In this document: in pieces, positions 11,970-26,448 of the stretch | How positions within the stretch are numbered: the first letter of the stretch is position 1 | Layout: every line of letters starts with the position of its first letter | NCBI GenBank assembly: GCA_003956705.1 | Contig: QZCP01000220.1 | Coordinates: 1 to 64,000, forward strand | DNA length: 64,000 nt | DNA from: Brevipalpus yothersi | Taxonomy: Eukaryota; Arthropoda; Arachnida; Trombidiformes; Tenuipalpidae | Direction of reading: 5' to 3' | Notes under the pieces: generated by a model | Databases searched by the model: none | The model's input: only the letters and a program-made list of their open reading frames with translations | What the model was told of the DNA's origin: nothing | Translations under genes and position numbers: made by a program

Positions 11970-14900
11970 AAATGTGAGGATAGAAGAAGGAAAATAAGGA
12001 GTAACTGGAGATGTCGTCTTGAATGCAAGATGAGAGAGAGAATGAATACCTTTTTCAATTGTGCGTGATGCTATCTGATAAAGATTCTGTTGGTAAGCAG
12101 AAATTCTTGGGCATCAAAAGAAAAAGAAAAAGTTAGATGGGGATGAGAAAAGCGAAAAAGAAAGAAAGAGAGAGTGAGAGGGAGAGAGAGAGCAATGGAT
12201 GGATGTATTGGAAAATGCGGATGCTGCGATGAAAAAAGATGCGGCAAAGTGTCTACAGCTACTCCCAACTGTGAGCTGAAAAAGCTGTAAAGATCGATCA
12301 CACATGAGGAGCCATATATACACATACACTTTAGTCTCTTTCCTTCTCTCTTTCTCTCATACACACATACACACACATACTGGGAGATGATGATACGCTT
12401 ACGGTTCATAGAAAGAGGAGAAAGAAATGGTAATAATAATGGTTACTTGAGGATGGAGAAGCGATCGTTTTCAAGATGATTACAATTTCATAGAGATGGA
12501 CAGAAGGGAAGCGAGAAAAAGAGAGCAAGACAAGTTAGAAAGAAAAGTTTTGCTTCAAAAAAAAAAGTGGCGCAAAAAAGGAGGAGAAAAGACAACATTA
12601 TTGAGGTGTTGTAAGTTGATGCTCCTGTTTTCATGATGTCCACATGGATCGTATGTGAATATATATATATGTGTGTGTATATGCATGGAGGAATAGAAAA
12701 ATACAGTGAACAGCATCCAGCCAGCAAAGGCAAGCATGGTGGAAAGAGCGCTTTTTTTCAATCAAACAACTCTACACATCAGACACACACATACACACAT
12801 AGACGTACTGAAGCGCACAATTTCCGAGTCAAGTATCTCATGGATTCAGTGAATCCGGTGAATATCATAAACCGCAAAAGTGAGTGGGTGAGGGCAGGCA
12901 TCAAGGCATGCCAAGCAAATGGAGTTTGGCTTCGCTTGGCTTGGGAGGCCATTTATGAGAGAAAGAGAGAAAGAAAGAGAGAAAGATCCCGGTGTGTGTT
13001 TACGCTGATGGCAAAAGGTAATCGTTCTTCTTCTTATTTTTTCGAATCATCATCTCTCTCTCTCTTCTCTCTTAGAGATGGTAAAATCACTTGGAACCAT
13101 GAGCCTGCACTTGGCCCTCTCTCTCTCCCCAATCATTTGAATCTTTCTTTTTTTTTTCGTGAACATGGCAAAAAATTATCAGCTCAAGAGAAAGTGAGGC
13201 AAAGGAAGGGTTGAAAGAAGGTGGAGATGAGTTACGCTTGTCTTTTTATGCAAGTTATTTTTTCTTGAGAAGAGAAGAAATCAATGCGAAAGAGAGAGAG
13301 ATGAAGAAGAAGTGGAGAGGCAGAAGAAGAAGAGGAAGAAGAAAAAAAGAAGGAGGAACAAAAAAGTAAATGAACAGACAGCAAATGGTCGGTTAGAGAA
13401 GAGAGGAAAAGAGACAGAATTGAGAAGTATCTTTTCTACTCTATTCGATTGATTTTTGGCTGCTTTGTGACACTTATGTAGTCAATAGAAATGATGTTCA
13501 ATCACGCATAATAACAACGTATCATTCGCTCAACAATAATGATTATATCTGACTCAATCTGCCCGCTTGTCTGCTTTTCTTTTTCTTTCTCAATCTTTCT
13601 CTCTCTTATCTGCCTACTATTTTGGCTAGCTTTATTGCAATCATCACTGATCTCCAGCCCAAAACACATTCACTAGACGCATCACAATCTGTATATCAAT
13701 GAGGCTTCACTATGGATGCTGTGAATGTGTATGCAAGCCATACGATGAATGTATATATATATCAAAGATTTTGGAGTGAAAAAAAGGATAACAGAGAGGA
13801 GAAAAAGGAATGATCCAGAAAGAGGAGCAACTCAAAGTTATCATGCCAATAAACATTTACTCCATCTCGGATCCACATGCATAAGCAAGCAAGCTAGAGA
13901 AAGAGAGAGAGAGATGCATAAAAACACGTTGTATGCATATACACACACATACATACATATATACACAATGGAGGAAAAAGGATGTGAAGAGCAAGAGAAG
14001 AGAGAGAGAGAGAAAGTAAAACGATATGATAAGTGGGAAATAAGTTGGCATAAATCATGAATTCTGGTGATGATAATTCAGAGAGCAAGTAAGGAGGAGA
14101 AAGTGAAAGAAAGAGAAGGAGAGAGATGGTGAAATAATGCAGATAAAGTTGATTCATGGGGTTTGGAAGCAGGAGGAAGAGAAAGAGAGAGTAAAGAGAA
14201 TGTAGATGGTAAAGAAAGGCATCACTTGATGTGAGTATTGTCCAAACATATCTGCATTCATAAAGTCAAACATCCATATATCTTTGCTCAACATTATCTT
14301 AATATGCAGGGGAAGAAGATGGAGAAGAAAGAAAAGTGAGTGCCAAGAGAGAAGAGAGCTGTGAGAGTGCACCATACATGATATGATGATATGATGTGGA
14401 GTGAAGGTGAGGGCCAAATGAAAGATGCAAAAAAGAATAATAATAATTCGTACCTTATGATTTGAGGCATGCAAGGAAGAAAGAAAGAGAGAAAAGTAAA
14501 ACATGTCGCAATATGCAAACAACGTGCTTGTTTTCACTGTCTAGTGAAAACAGAGTAAAGCTTCAAGGAAAATTGAAAAGATGAGGAGAAAAGGAGAGAG
14601 GAAAAAGAAAGAAGATGAAATTATGATGACCCGGAAAGTGTGAGTGTGTGTGCAAGCAAAGAAAAAACACTGAATGGAAGGCATATTATGTGCTTCATGA
14701 AATGTAATAAAAGACAAGCAAACGATTTGGCTGGCGAATATAAATCGACGCAATTCATCAATCGAGAAGAGGGAGAGAGAGAGAAAGAAAGAAGAGAGAA
14801 AAAATTTTGGCGCAAAAAGCTGAGTGATTCAAGTGTGGGGAGAAGAGTGGGAGAGAAAGAGGAGCGTGTGTGTGTGTGTGTGTGTTAAAAGATGAATTTG

Positions 14901-16286
14901 GCTAATTCCTGATTCATTCACACACTGAATTCACACTTTCTCGAATCAATCGAGGATGTTATTTCACGGCAATTAACATAAAACCAGCATGGAATGGCTC
15001 ACCAAATCGTGCCTCGCTTTTCTTGGTGCCTTTTTTTCATCCTCACATCTTTACTCTCTCTTCTCCTCTGAATGCACTCAAGGGAAGGCTATAAAGTCAC
15101 ATGAAATCCGCTCTCCATCTCTCTTTCTTATTCTTTTCCATTCTTTCTCTCTTTTATCTATTAGAAACCTGTTCACTCTACAAGAGAGAGAAGATGGAAA
15201 AGCTCATCTTCTCTTTTTGCCTCCCTTATTGGCATCAAAAGATACTCATCGGCAATCAGTAAACAGAGATCAAAAGAAGGTATACAATTACACACCAAAT
15301 CTATGGACCATATTTCTCTCTTCTCCACTTATGATCAATCGACACAGCATGCACAGACGACCACATTTATTTATTCCAATTTATCCATCTTTTACTCCTT
15401 CTTCATCATCCCAACCATCTACTCTCATCACTTCTCCTCTCTTTTCCACACACTGTCTCATTCAGCTGCTACTGTTAATGTTGTGCCTGTCACCCTCATC
15501 ATTAACACCAACTTGTGGTCCCTCTGTTTCCGTCGATATATTTATATTTATACACACACACACACACACCACATAGACACATCGATATTTATCCATCGGA
15601 TGCCGGGAGAGAGAGAGAGAGAAAACCTCATACACACATATTCACTTACACTTCTTCTCATGTTCGCCCACTTGGCACTGGCAACCATTACCAGTGGCCA
15701 TGGTGGCGATGGGCGGCGGATAAGGATGCTGTGGACCAATTCATCAAGTCAACAGAAGCAAAGAGGGAGAAGATTACTGATCAGGATCCACTATGTGTGT
15801 GCAGTGATTAGGTGTATGAGATTGCTTGGTGGTTGAAAAGATACTCTGCAAGATATTTTCTTTCTTTATTTTTCTCTCTCCACTTACATGGAGAGAGAGA
15901 GAAAAAGAGAAAAGGAATAGACCGTTTCTCTCTCTTTCCATTCGCTTTACTTGCTCTCATTCAATCTTCTCGCTCCGAAAAAGAACTTTCTTGAAGACTG
16001 GGTAAGAAGAGTGGGTAAGCCAGCATACAAGTTGATTGAGTTAGTCGGACCGAAACGGTGGCGTTCGATATGTTATTCTTGCTAGATTCTCGCGGCAGAC
16101 TCTATCTGACAGCGATACGAATCTTTTTAGGCATCATTGAACCTCTTACAAGCCAGTAAACCCAGGCCATTCTTCTCTTAACCTCCCTCTTTTTCACTTT
16201 CTTTTGTGCCCATAGACTTGAGCCTCCTACTTCTCTCTCCTTCTTATTCTTCTCTTATTTCTCCTCATCTCCCATGCTTGCTCTTC

Positions 16287-16349
16287 CTCTTCTTCTTCTT
16301 CTTCTTCTTCTTCTTCTTCTTCTTCTTCTTCTTCTTCTTCTTCTTCTTC
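16287..16349. repeat. (CTT)n microsatellite
   Basis: About 20 CTT trinucleotide units in the groucho intron. It is one of the longest trinucleotide arrays in the window. Confidence 0.95.
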
Positions 16350-17362
16350 AACTAGTCTCTCTCTTCTTGCTCTCATCCACCGATTGCACGCTATTTTTCT
16401 AGCCATCTGAATTATGAGTGATTCGCTGGTGATTTCATGCGGCTTCTAAACTGCTCCACTATTGCTTTCCCTTTCAACGGTTCATGAGACATTCCAAAGA
16501 GTATAACAAAGATAGAGAGAGAGAGAGAGAGAGAGAAGCCTCTTGAAAATTCACTCACATAACTTGTATGAACAACTCAATGAGATACACGAGTCAAAAA
16601 GGATGAGGTAAAGTTTGTATCAGAATGAGGAGAAGATGGCAAAGAAAAAGAAGGATGAAGATGGAGAGGAAAGTCCCTATGAAACTGATGGAGAAAAGAG
16701 AAAGAGAGAGAGAAAGAAACAACCAGGAAGCAGGAAGACTGATAGTGCGTTGTGAGATGAAAAAAGTCAAAAATGAGAGAAATGAGAAGAAATTGAGGAG
16801 AGAGAGAGAAAGAAAGAGAAAGAAGAGCAACATTATCCGATGAAGAGTGTATATAAGGTCATTCTCTGGCCTCTCCCTCATCACTATGGCTTGATGGATA
16901 AATGTTATTACCCACAGAGTGAGTGAAAGAGAGATGGAAAGAGAAAGAGAATATGCATGAATTACAACACGCTTTGGTTTTTCGCTCTCTCGACTCTCTC
17001 ATAGATGAGGTGAGAGAAAGAGAGAGGCGAAAAAATTTGCATAAACTTACAGCGCTAGTTAATTTAATGAGAATAGCTTGATGAATGTTTGAGCTATGAA
17101 TGGTGAATAAGTAAACAGCATGCAAGAAGAAGAGAATCGGAGCGTAGGAGGCCAAACTAACAGTATGAGAGAGAGAAACAATATTTTCAAGATGCTATTC
17201 GATTTGATACACTACACAACATGCTTCACATATTTATTATGAGTAAATCAATGGCAAGCTTGTTTCGGTAATGATTCATGGTGATTTTCATCCGTGAAGT
17301 TCTTATTTTCTACACTTATCTTTCAAGTCGAAAAAATTAGAGATGCAAAAAAGGAGGAGAAA

Positions 17363-17396
17363 AAGAAGAAGAAGAAGAAGAAGAAGAAGAAGAAGA
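17363..17396. repeat. (GAA)n microsatellite
   Basis: About 11 GAA units, the purine-strand counterpart of the CTT array about 1 kb away. Confidence 0.93.
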
Positions 17397-19564
17397 GGAG
17401 GAAATAAAAAGATACCAGATAAGTTAACCAAAATGGACAGTAAACGTAAACAAGACGGAAAAAAGTAAGTGGAAGAAATAAAAATTCTCTCTATCAACCG
17501 TCTGAAGAAGTCTCTCTTCATCTCTATCTCTCTATCCATCTTTTTTATCACACATCCCACACTGGACACGCTGTGAGAATCCGCTTGATTGTGATCACAA
17601 TCAAGGGGTGGCAAGAAATAAAAATGACAAGCAATCAGTTGGTAATGTAAACAGCTCGCTTATCAGTGACAATGAGATTGAGGTAGAGATGGAGATGGAG
17701 ATGAAGAGAGGGAAGCTGAAAGGCCGAAAGAGCGAAAGAGAGAGAGGGGGGAAGAAAGAAAGGTAGAGGGAATAATGGGGTGAGAAATGTGGATGGGAGG
17801 GGGTAAAAATGAGGCATCGCTCTCTCTCTCATCATCAGAGATGTGATTGTTGTTGTTGTAGGATTGTTTCGGTCCATATCATCGGATTGAGTACAGCGTT
17901 TCACAAGTAGCCAATATTATGATAATCTAAGCAAACCTCATTCAACCCAAGAAGGCATCATCAAGAGAGATGGAAAGAAAGACAGGCGTGCAGCCGAGGC
18001 TCAATCAGATTGCATCTACTGTATTGACTGGGAGTAGCAAGCAGCCACCCCACAGGGCTCGCAAACTGGCTTCTTCATCCTCTTCTTCTTCTTTTTCTTC
18101 TCCTTCTTCTTCTTCTTGTGTGCATGTGTATGTGTATGTGATGCTAGCTACCTGAATGCGAGTAAATTAAATTCCTAAGCTACTGAACACTACATGCAAG
18201 TGTTAGATGAGAGCTGGAAGAAGAGAGCTAGACTGAGAAACAACTTATTAGGGAAAAGAGAGAAAGAGAGAAAGAGATGAAGAAGAGTGAATAAGATGAG
18301 ATGAGATGAGATGAGGAGTGAAGAAATGGATAAAGTACATTGAATCATTGAATCATCAATCCACAATCAATAGAAGATGGCGGCACATCTTCCTGAAGCA
18401 TCTTTTTCGAATACTTTTCCGATTATTGGCTGCTTTTCTTTCTATTTCTCTCTCTCTCTTCCTCCATGTGCTTCATGTAGACCATCATTTTTCTTCACTC
18501 TATTCTCTCCCTATTTTTTTCTCTCTGTATGTGTGTGTATATGTCTCTTCTTCTGTAAGTGTGTAAGTCTATCTACAACTTGCCGAATGAACAAAGCCAT
18601 GGTCAACTCCCACTCTTGCTTTCTATTTTCTATTTGATCATTCTCTTTCTTCTCTTTGGTTTCCTTTTTTTTCTCTCTCTCTCTCATCCTCATCTTTTGG
18701 ACATCATCAGAGATTCTTTCCCTTTTCCCTTGCTCCAATCTATCCAGTAACATTTTTCTTTCACTCCTCCTATGTTTTCTTCTTCATCTTCATCTTCTAC
18801 TTCTTCTTTTTCTCTCCTACATATTCTCTTTGCTTCATTTTTTTGCTTGTCTTGGTCTTTATCCAATCGCCACATCACTTGCATTGCCACAATATTTTCT
18901 CTCTTCCTCTGCCTTTCACCATCAGCCATCTATTTCTATTCCCATTTTGGTTCCTATCTCTTGCTTTCTCTTTTTCTCTCCCTCTCTCTTACTTAATTCA
19001 TATGCCTCAATGGCTGGCAATTGCAAACAAAGTCCAGTTTTTTGGGGGCTAACATGTCACACACTGATGGTTAACATGATGTGGTCACAATCGGACACAA
19101 TATGAGTGAAGGAATAAGGGAAAGAGAGAGAGAAACGAAATGAGATGAGCTGGAAAATCAGGGAAAAGAATATGTAGGCATGTATGTAGAGAGACAGTAA
19201 ACACACATAGACATACGCACAAGAGGAAGAGAGAGCCTCAAGGGAAATTGGAATAGCAAATGGAGAAAAAAAGAAGAAATAAGACAACTCTCTTTCACTG
19301 TGTTCAATTACAATGAAATAACTTGACTTGAACCATCACATGCATGACTTGTGCACCTTGCATACCGATGGAGTATGCTTATTTAGAGCACATGCAGAAC
19401 GATATGAGAAGAGAGAGAGAGAAAGAGAAAATCAAATGGCAAGCATGAGAGGTTGAATAGATGAGCTTGCACAGTTTCAAAGTTAATCGAAGTAAGATCT
19501 TGTCGTGAATTAGTAAACATTAAACTACTCTCCAGACTCTCTCTGTGTGAGTGAGAGAGTGAGT

Positions 19565-19568
<4 letters not shown>

Positions 19569-19628
<60 letters not shown>
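19569..19628. repeat. (GA)n microsatellite
   Basis: Perfect GA run of about 60 bp, led in by degenerate GAGT units, in the groucho intron. Confidence 0.95.
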
Positions 19629-19632
<4 letters not shown>

Positions 19633-22543
19633 AAGAGGGTGGTAAAGAATTTGCTTCTTCTAGTCGCCCCCGCCAAGCTAACTAAATTAAGGGCATACTA
19701 ATGATTCCGGTCTGAAATGTAACATGGTGAAGAGATGGGAAGAGAGAGAAAGAGATGGCAGCGAAAAAGAAAGATAAGTGGTATGATGAAAATTTTGACG
19801 CTAAAACATGAAGGCAACGGATATAGCGAGTTAGAGAAGAAGATGCAACGGAAGGGGATAAACAAGGGATGAAGTAGACACATTCAACTAGCAAGAGAAT
19901 AAGAGAAATAGACGCTGAATGAAAATAAGCCAAGAGTAAAAGAGCTATCATCATCACCATCCTCATCTTTTTCATCTTCTCTTCTGTCTTCTTTTTTCTC
20001 TCTATTCTTCTCTTCTTCTCTATACTCGCAATGAGGATTATGATGAACACCAGTGATTCAGTCTTTCTCTATTAGCTAGCGATCAATATGAAACCATTTA
20101 CTTGTATGGGAAAGCAAACGCATGTATAATCATTTGGTTGCTTGCGACAAGCGACAATTGACGGTAAACATATATATATACACACACAAGCACATAATGG
20201 CCAAAATAGATCTGGTTTGTTGTGAGGATTCCATTGCAGACTGCCATCATTATTATTAAGCTACACACAAGCCGCAAAATCTTAAATGACTATCAGCCCA
20301 AAATGATGTGAGAGAGATGGATGAGGAGGAAAGAAACAGTGAGAGAGTAAGAAATGGAAGAAAGTAAGAAAAAGTAGCAAAAAGCGAAAGTCTCTGTGGG
20401 AAAAAAAGAAAGAAAGAATGAGAGAAAGCTGCCAGTGGAGAGCTAAGCTCACTTCCATTGAGCAAAGAAATACAAATATTACAACTTGAAGCATCTCAAA
20501 GAGCAAAGAGAAGATAGACACTGTGTTCCTTTACTCGATTTCAAGTGAAAGATGAGATGAAAAGAATGTTAAGAGAAAGAGAGAAAAGGTATTAGAGACC
20601 TTTTCTCTCCTTAATTCATCACGATACAGTCAGCATCCACGAGGATGTAGGATTTTGCTCTCTCTCTCCTCCTTTTACTTGGTTGCGATGAGCTCAATAG
20701 AAGTGATGCTACAGACTATGGAAGAGAGAGAGAATACAAGGCTGAAAAAGAGATCGAGCGAGAGAGAGGAAGCAAGAGTGTAGAGTGTAGAGTGGGATTC
20801 AGCTAGCGAGTGTTTCCGAGCAAAAAAGAATGCCAAGTGATGCAGACAAACCGGATTCATGATATAAAGCATGAACCAGGGATGAAAAATCAAAGTGAGT
20901 GCGAGTACGAGTGCGAGAGAGAGAGAAAGAAACACATCCATGTGAATACTTGTTTGTATGTTTATGTGTATACAAAATATTTGAGGAAATTTAAATTTAA
21001 GGAGAATCTACTTGTCAGCTCTCTGACAAAATAAACCAAAGTGCGCAAAGGAAAAGCAATATAACCATGGAAATGTATCGATTCTCTCTGTGATTTTCAC
21101 TCGCCGCTGATTTGTTTCTTCTTTTTATGTTTCTGCTGCTGGTGAGAGAGAAAAAAGAGCAATAAGTAAGCTGATTAAGAGCGAGAGAGAGAGTGAGATG
21201 GTGTGTGTATGTGTGGTGGTGGATTTGCGTAATCGAAGTGGTTTTCGAGGGAGTGAAGATAAGAGAGAGAGAGAGAGACAAATTAATAGTGAAATCAACA
21301 CACTAATCAGGGTAAAACCTGCCGGAAAAATATATACCAATGAAATTGGAAAGACATCACACTTTTTCTCTCTTGCTCTCTTGTTCCCAAAAGGAAACTC
21401 TTCAAATTATTTGGACATTTGGTAAGTAGAGAGAAGGAGTGCATGTGTGTGTATGTGTATGAATATGTGTGGTATATGTGATGTTGGTTCATACAAGGGC
21501 AAGTAGAACGAGAAAAGGACATCATGTTCACACATATTATTTCTCTCTATAAAGCTGGCAAAAGAGGAAAGGAAAAAGAGAGAGAGAGAGAAAATCAAAA
21601 TGGATGTAAATATTTGTTTGCGGTCACGCTTTGTTTTGTGAGTTAATATGCAGTAAACGGCATTCAAACTTATCTAAATTGTTTATTTCGCTCTCTCTCT
21701 CACCCTTTCCCCACTTCTCATCAAACCCAGCTTGTTCACTGCTTATGGGTTCCTTCTCCCCCACCTTATTCACCACCTCGTCTTTATTCGCTTTCCACAG
21801 TCTGATCATCATCATAACATCATCTACTCTCTTTTCCTTATGGTCTCTCTCTATCTCCATTTCTCTCTTCTCTCATCTTTCCACTCACGATAAGGCATTG
21901 CTTACATGCTTACATGAGAGAGTGCGTAGGTGAAGGCAAAGCGATGAATAAATAAATGAATAAATAAGATATCACCAAGCTAAGGCTTGGATTCTTCTTG
22001 GCTGCTTTCTCCTTTTTTTTCCTCTTCACTCCTCAATCCTCACGTCTTGGGTACTCTACTCTCTTCCTCTTCACTCTCTGGTACACCATAAACTACATGC
22101 TGATTCAACATCTCATTGGATCAAGTGAAGGGAGAGAGAGAGAAAGAGAGAAAGACAAGAGTGAAGCGCGAGAAACAGGAAAGAAGTGAATCGCAATGGC
22201 CGATTGAGATGATCTGATTTAAGACATCAATAATTTGTCAACCTCCATCTACTTGTTTAACATTCTCACTCTCCTCCTCCTTTTTCTCCACCTTGTGGCT
22301 CGATTACTTTTCTTCATGCTCAACCACTCTCTTGTTTTCTTTCTCTCTCTCTCTTTCCCTCTTTCCCTCTTTTACTTGCTAGTTTTTGCTTCTCATGTAT
22401 ATATGCTTCGGTTCGCCTGGGGAGCTCAAGCTAGATCACTCAATGATGGAGATTAACCGTGATTATCGATCATTGTGCAAGTGAAAGCAAAATGGAAGCA
22501 TCGAGTGAAAGAATCAGAGAAAATGATCTTTCCTCATGTTTGG

Positions 22544-22544
<1 letters not shown>

Positions 22545-22603
<59 letters not shown>
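22545..22603. repeat. (GA)n microsatellite
   Basis: Perfect AG run of about 58 bp in the groucho intron. Confidence 0.95.
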
Positions 22604-22607
<4 letters not shown>

Positions 22608-23067
22608 AAGAAGAGCGAGTACACACAAGTCGAATTGAGTGTTTCATACAAGTCTGTAGACAAAATCTTTCTCTTTCCATTGAGAGCGCGGTGAAAAGAG
22701 GGCATACATTGGAGAAAGAGAGAAACTCATACCGAGTCTTTATCACGCTCCTCTTGCTCTCTCTCTCACACACACACAGAGAAAGAGACAAGAGTGGAGG
22801 ATAGATGAAAGAAGATGTAATCGAATTGTGTCGAGAAGTAAACTAAACTGGCAACAATCCCGGATGGTGGATGCGATTTTATGCCCATCGCTCCACATCT
22901 CTTTCTCTTTCTCTCTCTCTCTCTTTCCCCTCTGCCCCTTGGCCCCACACTCATGGATATGCCAACCGATAAACAAATTATGAGCATGCAGTAGCATGCT
23001 TTATCACACCTCCGAATAAGCCTTTCCTCTTTCACTCACTTATCTGCTCGCTCACGCTTCATTCTGT

Positions 23068-23073
<6 letters not shown>

Positions 23074-23113
<40 letters not shown>
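23074..23113. repeat. (CT)n microsatellite
   Basis: CT run of about 40 bp in the groucho intron, opposite in strand sense to the GA array 470 bp away. Confidence 0.93.
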
Positions 23114-23116
<3 letters not shown>

Positions 23117-25552
23117 CTCATATTGTGACGAAAAAGCTTTTCCAGTGAAACAATCTGCGCGGATGCTGGCAATGTATGTGTGTGAGAAAGAGAGAATAGT
23201 TCATGCAAATACACATAAACTTACTTGACAGAAAAGTTCTTATAGCAAGTTCTAGCGAGTACTATGACCTGATGATTGATGAGAAAATGAGCTCACAAAA
23301 GAAGTGGCGTCATTGAGCAATGATGATACGCGATGCAAACAGCAATCTAATGGCTTGTTTGATTATTTTGTTTGATGAAAGAGTAAGAAAATCACGCCGC
23401 TCCGGGTGAGATGAAGAAAAAGAGAGAAATAGAAAGAGAGAAGAGAGAAACAAGTGGCAATCGGAAACGGCCGAGGAAAACAGAAAAAGATGGATAGTAT
23501 TGAAAGCCAGCAAATCCTCTCTCTCTTCCCTTTTTCTCCACCACTTTGTCGACCAATATTGTATTTTCCAATTCAGTGATGAAAATTTTCTCCCACCAAT
23601 CGATTGCTTACCGATTGCTGGCGATGGTTAAATTGCGTGCTGTTCAGCTAATGACACTGTGATTTTTACCACTGAAATGATTCTTCAATCAGCCAAGAGC
23701 CGTTCAAAACAGCCATTTAATTAAACGGTCACTTAACTTCTCGCAGGGGTTCACTTTTCACTTGCACATCTCATGCTTATCTATCCACATACTCTTCTTT
23801 CTTTCTCTTTCATTCTCTTTCCCTCTCTCTCTCTCTCTCTTTCATCCAGCAATCTTCTTTCTTGCTTCTTATTTTCGTATCAAACATGTTCAACATCATC
23901 CACAACCTCTTTCTCTTTCCAGCCCAAGATCATGCATCTTCTCATCTTGCTTCTCGTCTTCCACTCTCTCTCTCTCTTGCTTTCTTTGTCTTTGTAACTC
24001 TCTTTTTTCATCAACTATCCAGCAACTCTCACTTGTTTCTCCTTTTTTTTCTTCATCGTCCATCAATTAACACACCGATGAAACAAAACCGGCTGATTGG
24101 AAGAGCAACTAGATGCCACACACAACAACATCAACTATATAAATACATGTATGTAACCATCAGAAACAGTTGAAACAGTAGACGCATTACCGGTATCACC
24201 ATAAATTCATGATGATGAAGTACAGTGAAGGGAGGAGAGAGAGAAAGAGGGAGAGGTAGAGAGAGAGAGAAAAGAATGAATACGCTCACAAAGCCATGTC
24301 GTGGTGAATGAATTAATTAATTTACGAATTGTCTGGCTTGATCGGGTTTGAAATATATCTTCATCGCTCACTAATTCTTCGCCTATCAACTGATCCCATC
24401 CAACTCATCATGCTTCTCATCTCTCTCACAGCTTTCCAGTCAGTCAGACAAGCGAATCAGTCATCAAGCATCAAGCATCAAGAGAGAAAAAGACGCGGGG
24501 CGATGACCACAAACAAAACTCTTCTCTCTCTCTTCTTCTCTTCCTCTCTTCATGCTTTACATGCATTGAATCAGTTTTGCTTTTTACCTCCTCACATCTT
24601 GTTCGCCAAGAATTTACCAGCCTCTTCTCTTCACGTATATATAATAGCAGTTGTTGCTTGTGTATGAGAAGAAGAGAGAGAGAGCATGATAAACTTGAAT
24701 GATTCGGTTTCGGTTAGGGAAGAGCACAATAAAAGGGCTAGCTGACTAGTTCAAATGAACGGCTCACTTTTCTCACCTCTCACTACTGGTGGAAAAAAAG
24801 ATGGAGAGAGAGAAGAGAAGAGAGAGAGGCGTCGATGGTTGAAATGATTTGGTGAAATTTATGATAAGTCCGCCGCAGATTAGTTCGCTAGATAGATAGA
24901 TAGCCGCTATAGTTGATTATGGAGCAAGATTGGAAATGGGGCTTCATGATCAAGATGAATAAGAAGAAAAAGAAGAAGAAGAAGCTTTGGCTGACTGGAA
25001 TTGTGAGCGAAACACCGTGAAACTAGTGTGTCGGAGTGATGCGGATATAATGAGTACTTGATATCCTATCCATCGATAATCATCATGATTGAGTATTGAA
25101 ACTTGTTTTGCTCTTCTTTTGACTGCAAAGCACATAAAATCTTATCTAAATCCGTCAGAAGAGAGTATCTTTTGCAGCACTTTTTTTCCATTTGTTTTTA
25201 TTTGTTTTCTCTCTTCTTCTCCTCCAAATGATTGCTCTCCACCTCTTGATGCCCTCTCTCTCTCTCTCTCTTCTTTTTTTCCTCTCTCTCTCTCTTTCAA
25301 TAGCCTCCACTTGTGAATCTGCCAAGATGAAGACTGTATGAGAGAGGCATGGATGCACACATAATATTCAGTCAAGAATTAAGGTCTCATCTGCACACCC
25401 AAACTCTAAACAACGGCTGATTGTCGCTCCTCAAACTAGTGGAAGAGAGAGAAGAAAGAAAACAGGCCAAGGTCAAATTGAAGAGGATATAATGGAGTTC
25501 ATATTGTGCCAACTTATTTTGACGACCATTAAGTGGGCAAAGAGTTGTATAC

Positions 25553-25554
<2 letters not shown>

Positions 25555-25626
<72 letters not shown>
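25555..25626. repeat. (GA)n microsatellite, long
   Basis: Perfect GA run of about 72 bp, about 1.2 kb downstream of the groucho donor site in transcription order. Confidence 0.95.
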
Positions 25627-25630
<4 letters not shown>

Positions 25631-26399
25631 CAAGCGTACAGAATATGGCATGATAAATTGTAGCATATCAACTAGAGAGGCGAGATATCAAATCACTACT
25701 ATTGAAGCGCAAAGTTCTAATCAGCATAGAATAATAAAGACTTAATACCCTCATTTTTCGAATGCATATTAAGCATTAAGCATAACTAACTTGATAGAGT
25801 GAATACTTTTCTCTTCCTTTTTCTCTCCTCCCCCTCTCTCTTTTTCCCTTTCCTCTGACAACTTGTAAGTGATGAACAATGTTATTTAATGCATATCTTT
25901 TCGAGTGAACAATTTCTAGTGGTTCAATATTTAAACCAAGTTATTGATCACGAAATAGTGTATCAAGATATTTTTGGCTGCCTTTTGTTTCTCCATATTA
26001 CACATGGGAATACAGAAAATATCTGGTCGAATTGATAATATGAATACCAAAGGCTTATCTCAACAAGTTGACAGAATACTTGTATGTGTGTTTAAATTCT
26101 CATCTCGCTGATTCGAATCAGATAAAGAGAATGAGAAAGAGAGAGATCAAATAGGAAGATAGTGAATGTGCTCAAGTAAATGTGCTTCATACCTCAAACT
26201 GAATTGAGTTTCAAACTCTTCATGATTAATTAGTCTCTTTCTTTTGCTAACATAATCAATTCCATGGATTAAGCGAATTAGTTGAGAATCAAAAGTTGCT
26301 ACTACAACAGAATGAGTTAGATAGCCATGGTAAATGATTAAAAAGGTCAGATCAAAGAGACTTGAGCACACATCTTTTTCTCTTTTCTCTTCATCTCTT

Positions 26400-26400
<1 letters not shown>

Positions 26401-26446
<46 letters not shown>
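26401..26446. repeat. (CT)n microsatellite near the groucho donor
   Basis: Perfect CT run of about 45 bp. It lies about 350 bp inside the intron, so the pre-mRNA carries it as GA close to the 5' splice site. Confidence 0.95.

Positions 26447-26448
<2 letters not shown>

Noticed and set aside
12633..13214. A 193-codon plus-strand frame in the groucho intron
   Set aside because: Its length comes from GA/CT repeat codons and CA/TG runs; no domain or splice context supports it.
14989..15576. A 195-codon plus-strand frame in the groucho intron
   Set aside because: Ser/Leu/Phe-rich translation of pyrimidine tracts, with a second overlapping frame of similar length. This is typical of low-complexity DNA.
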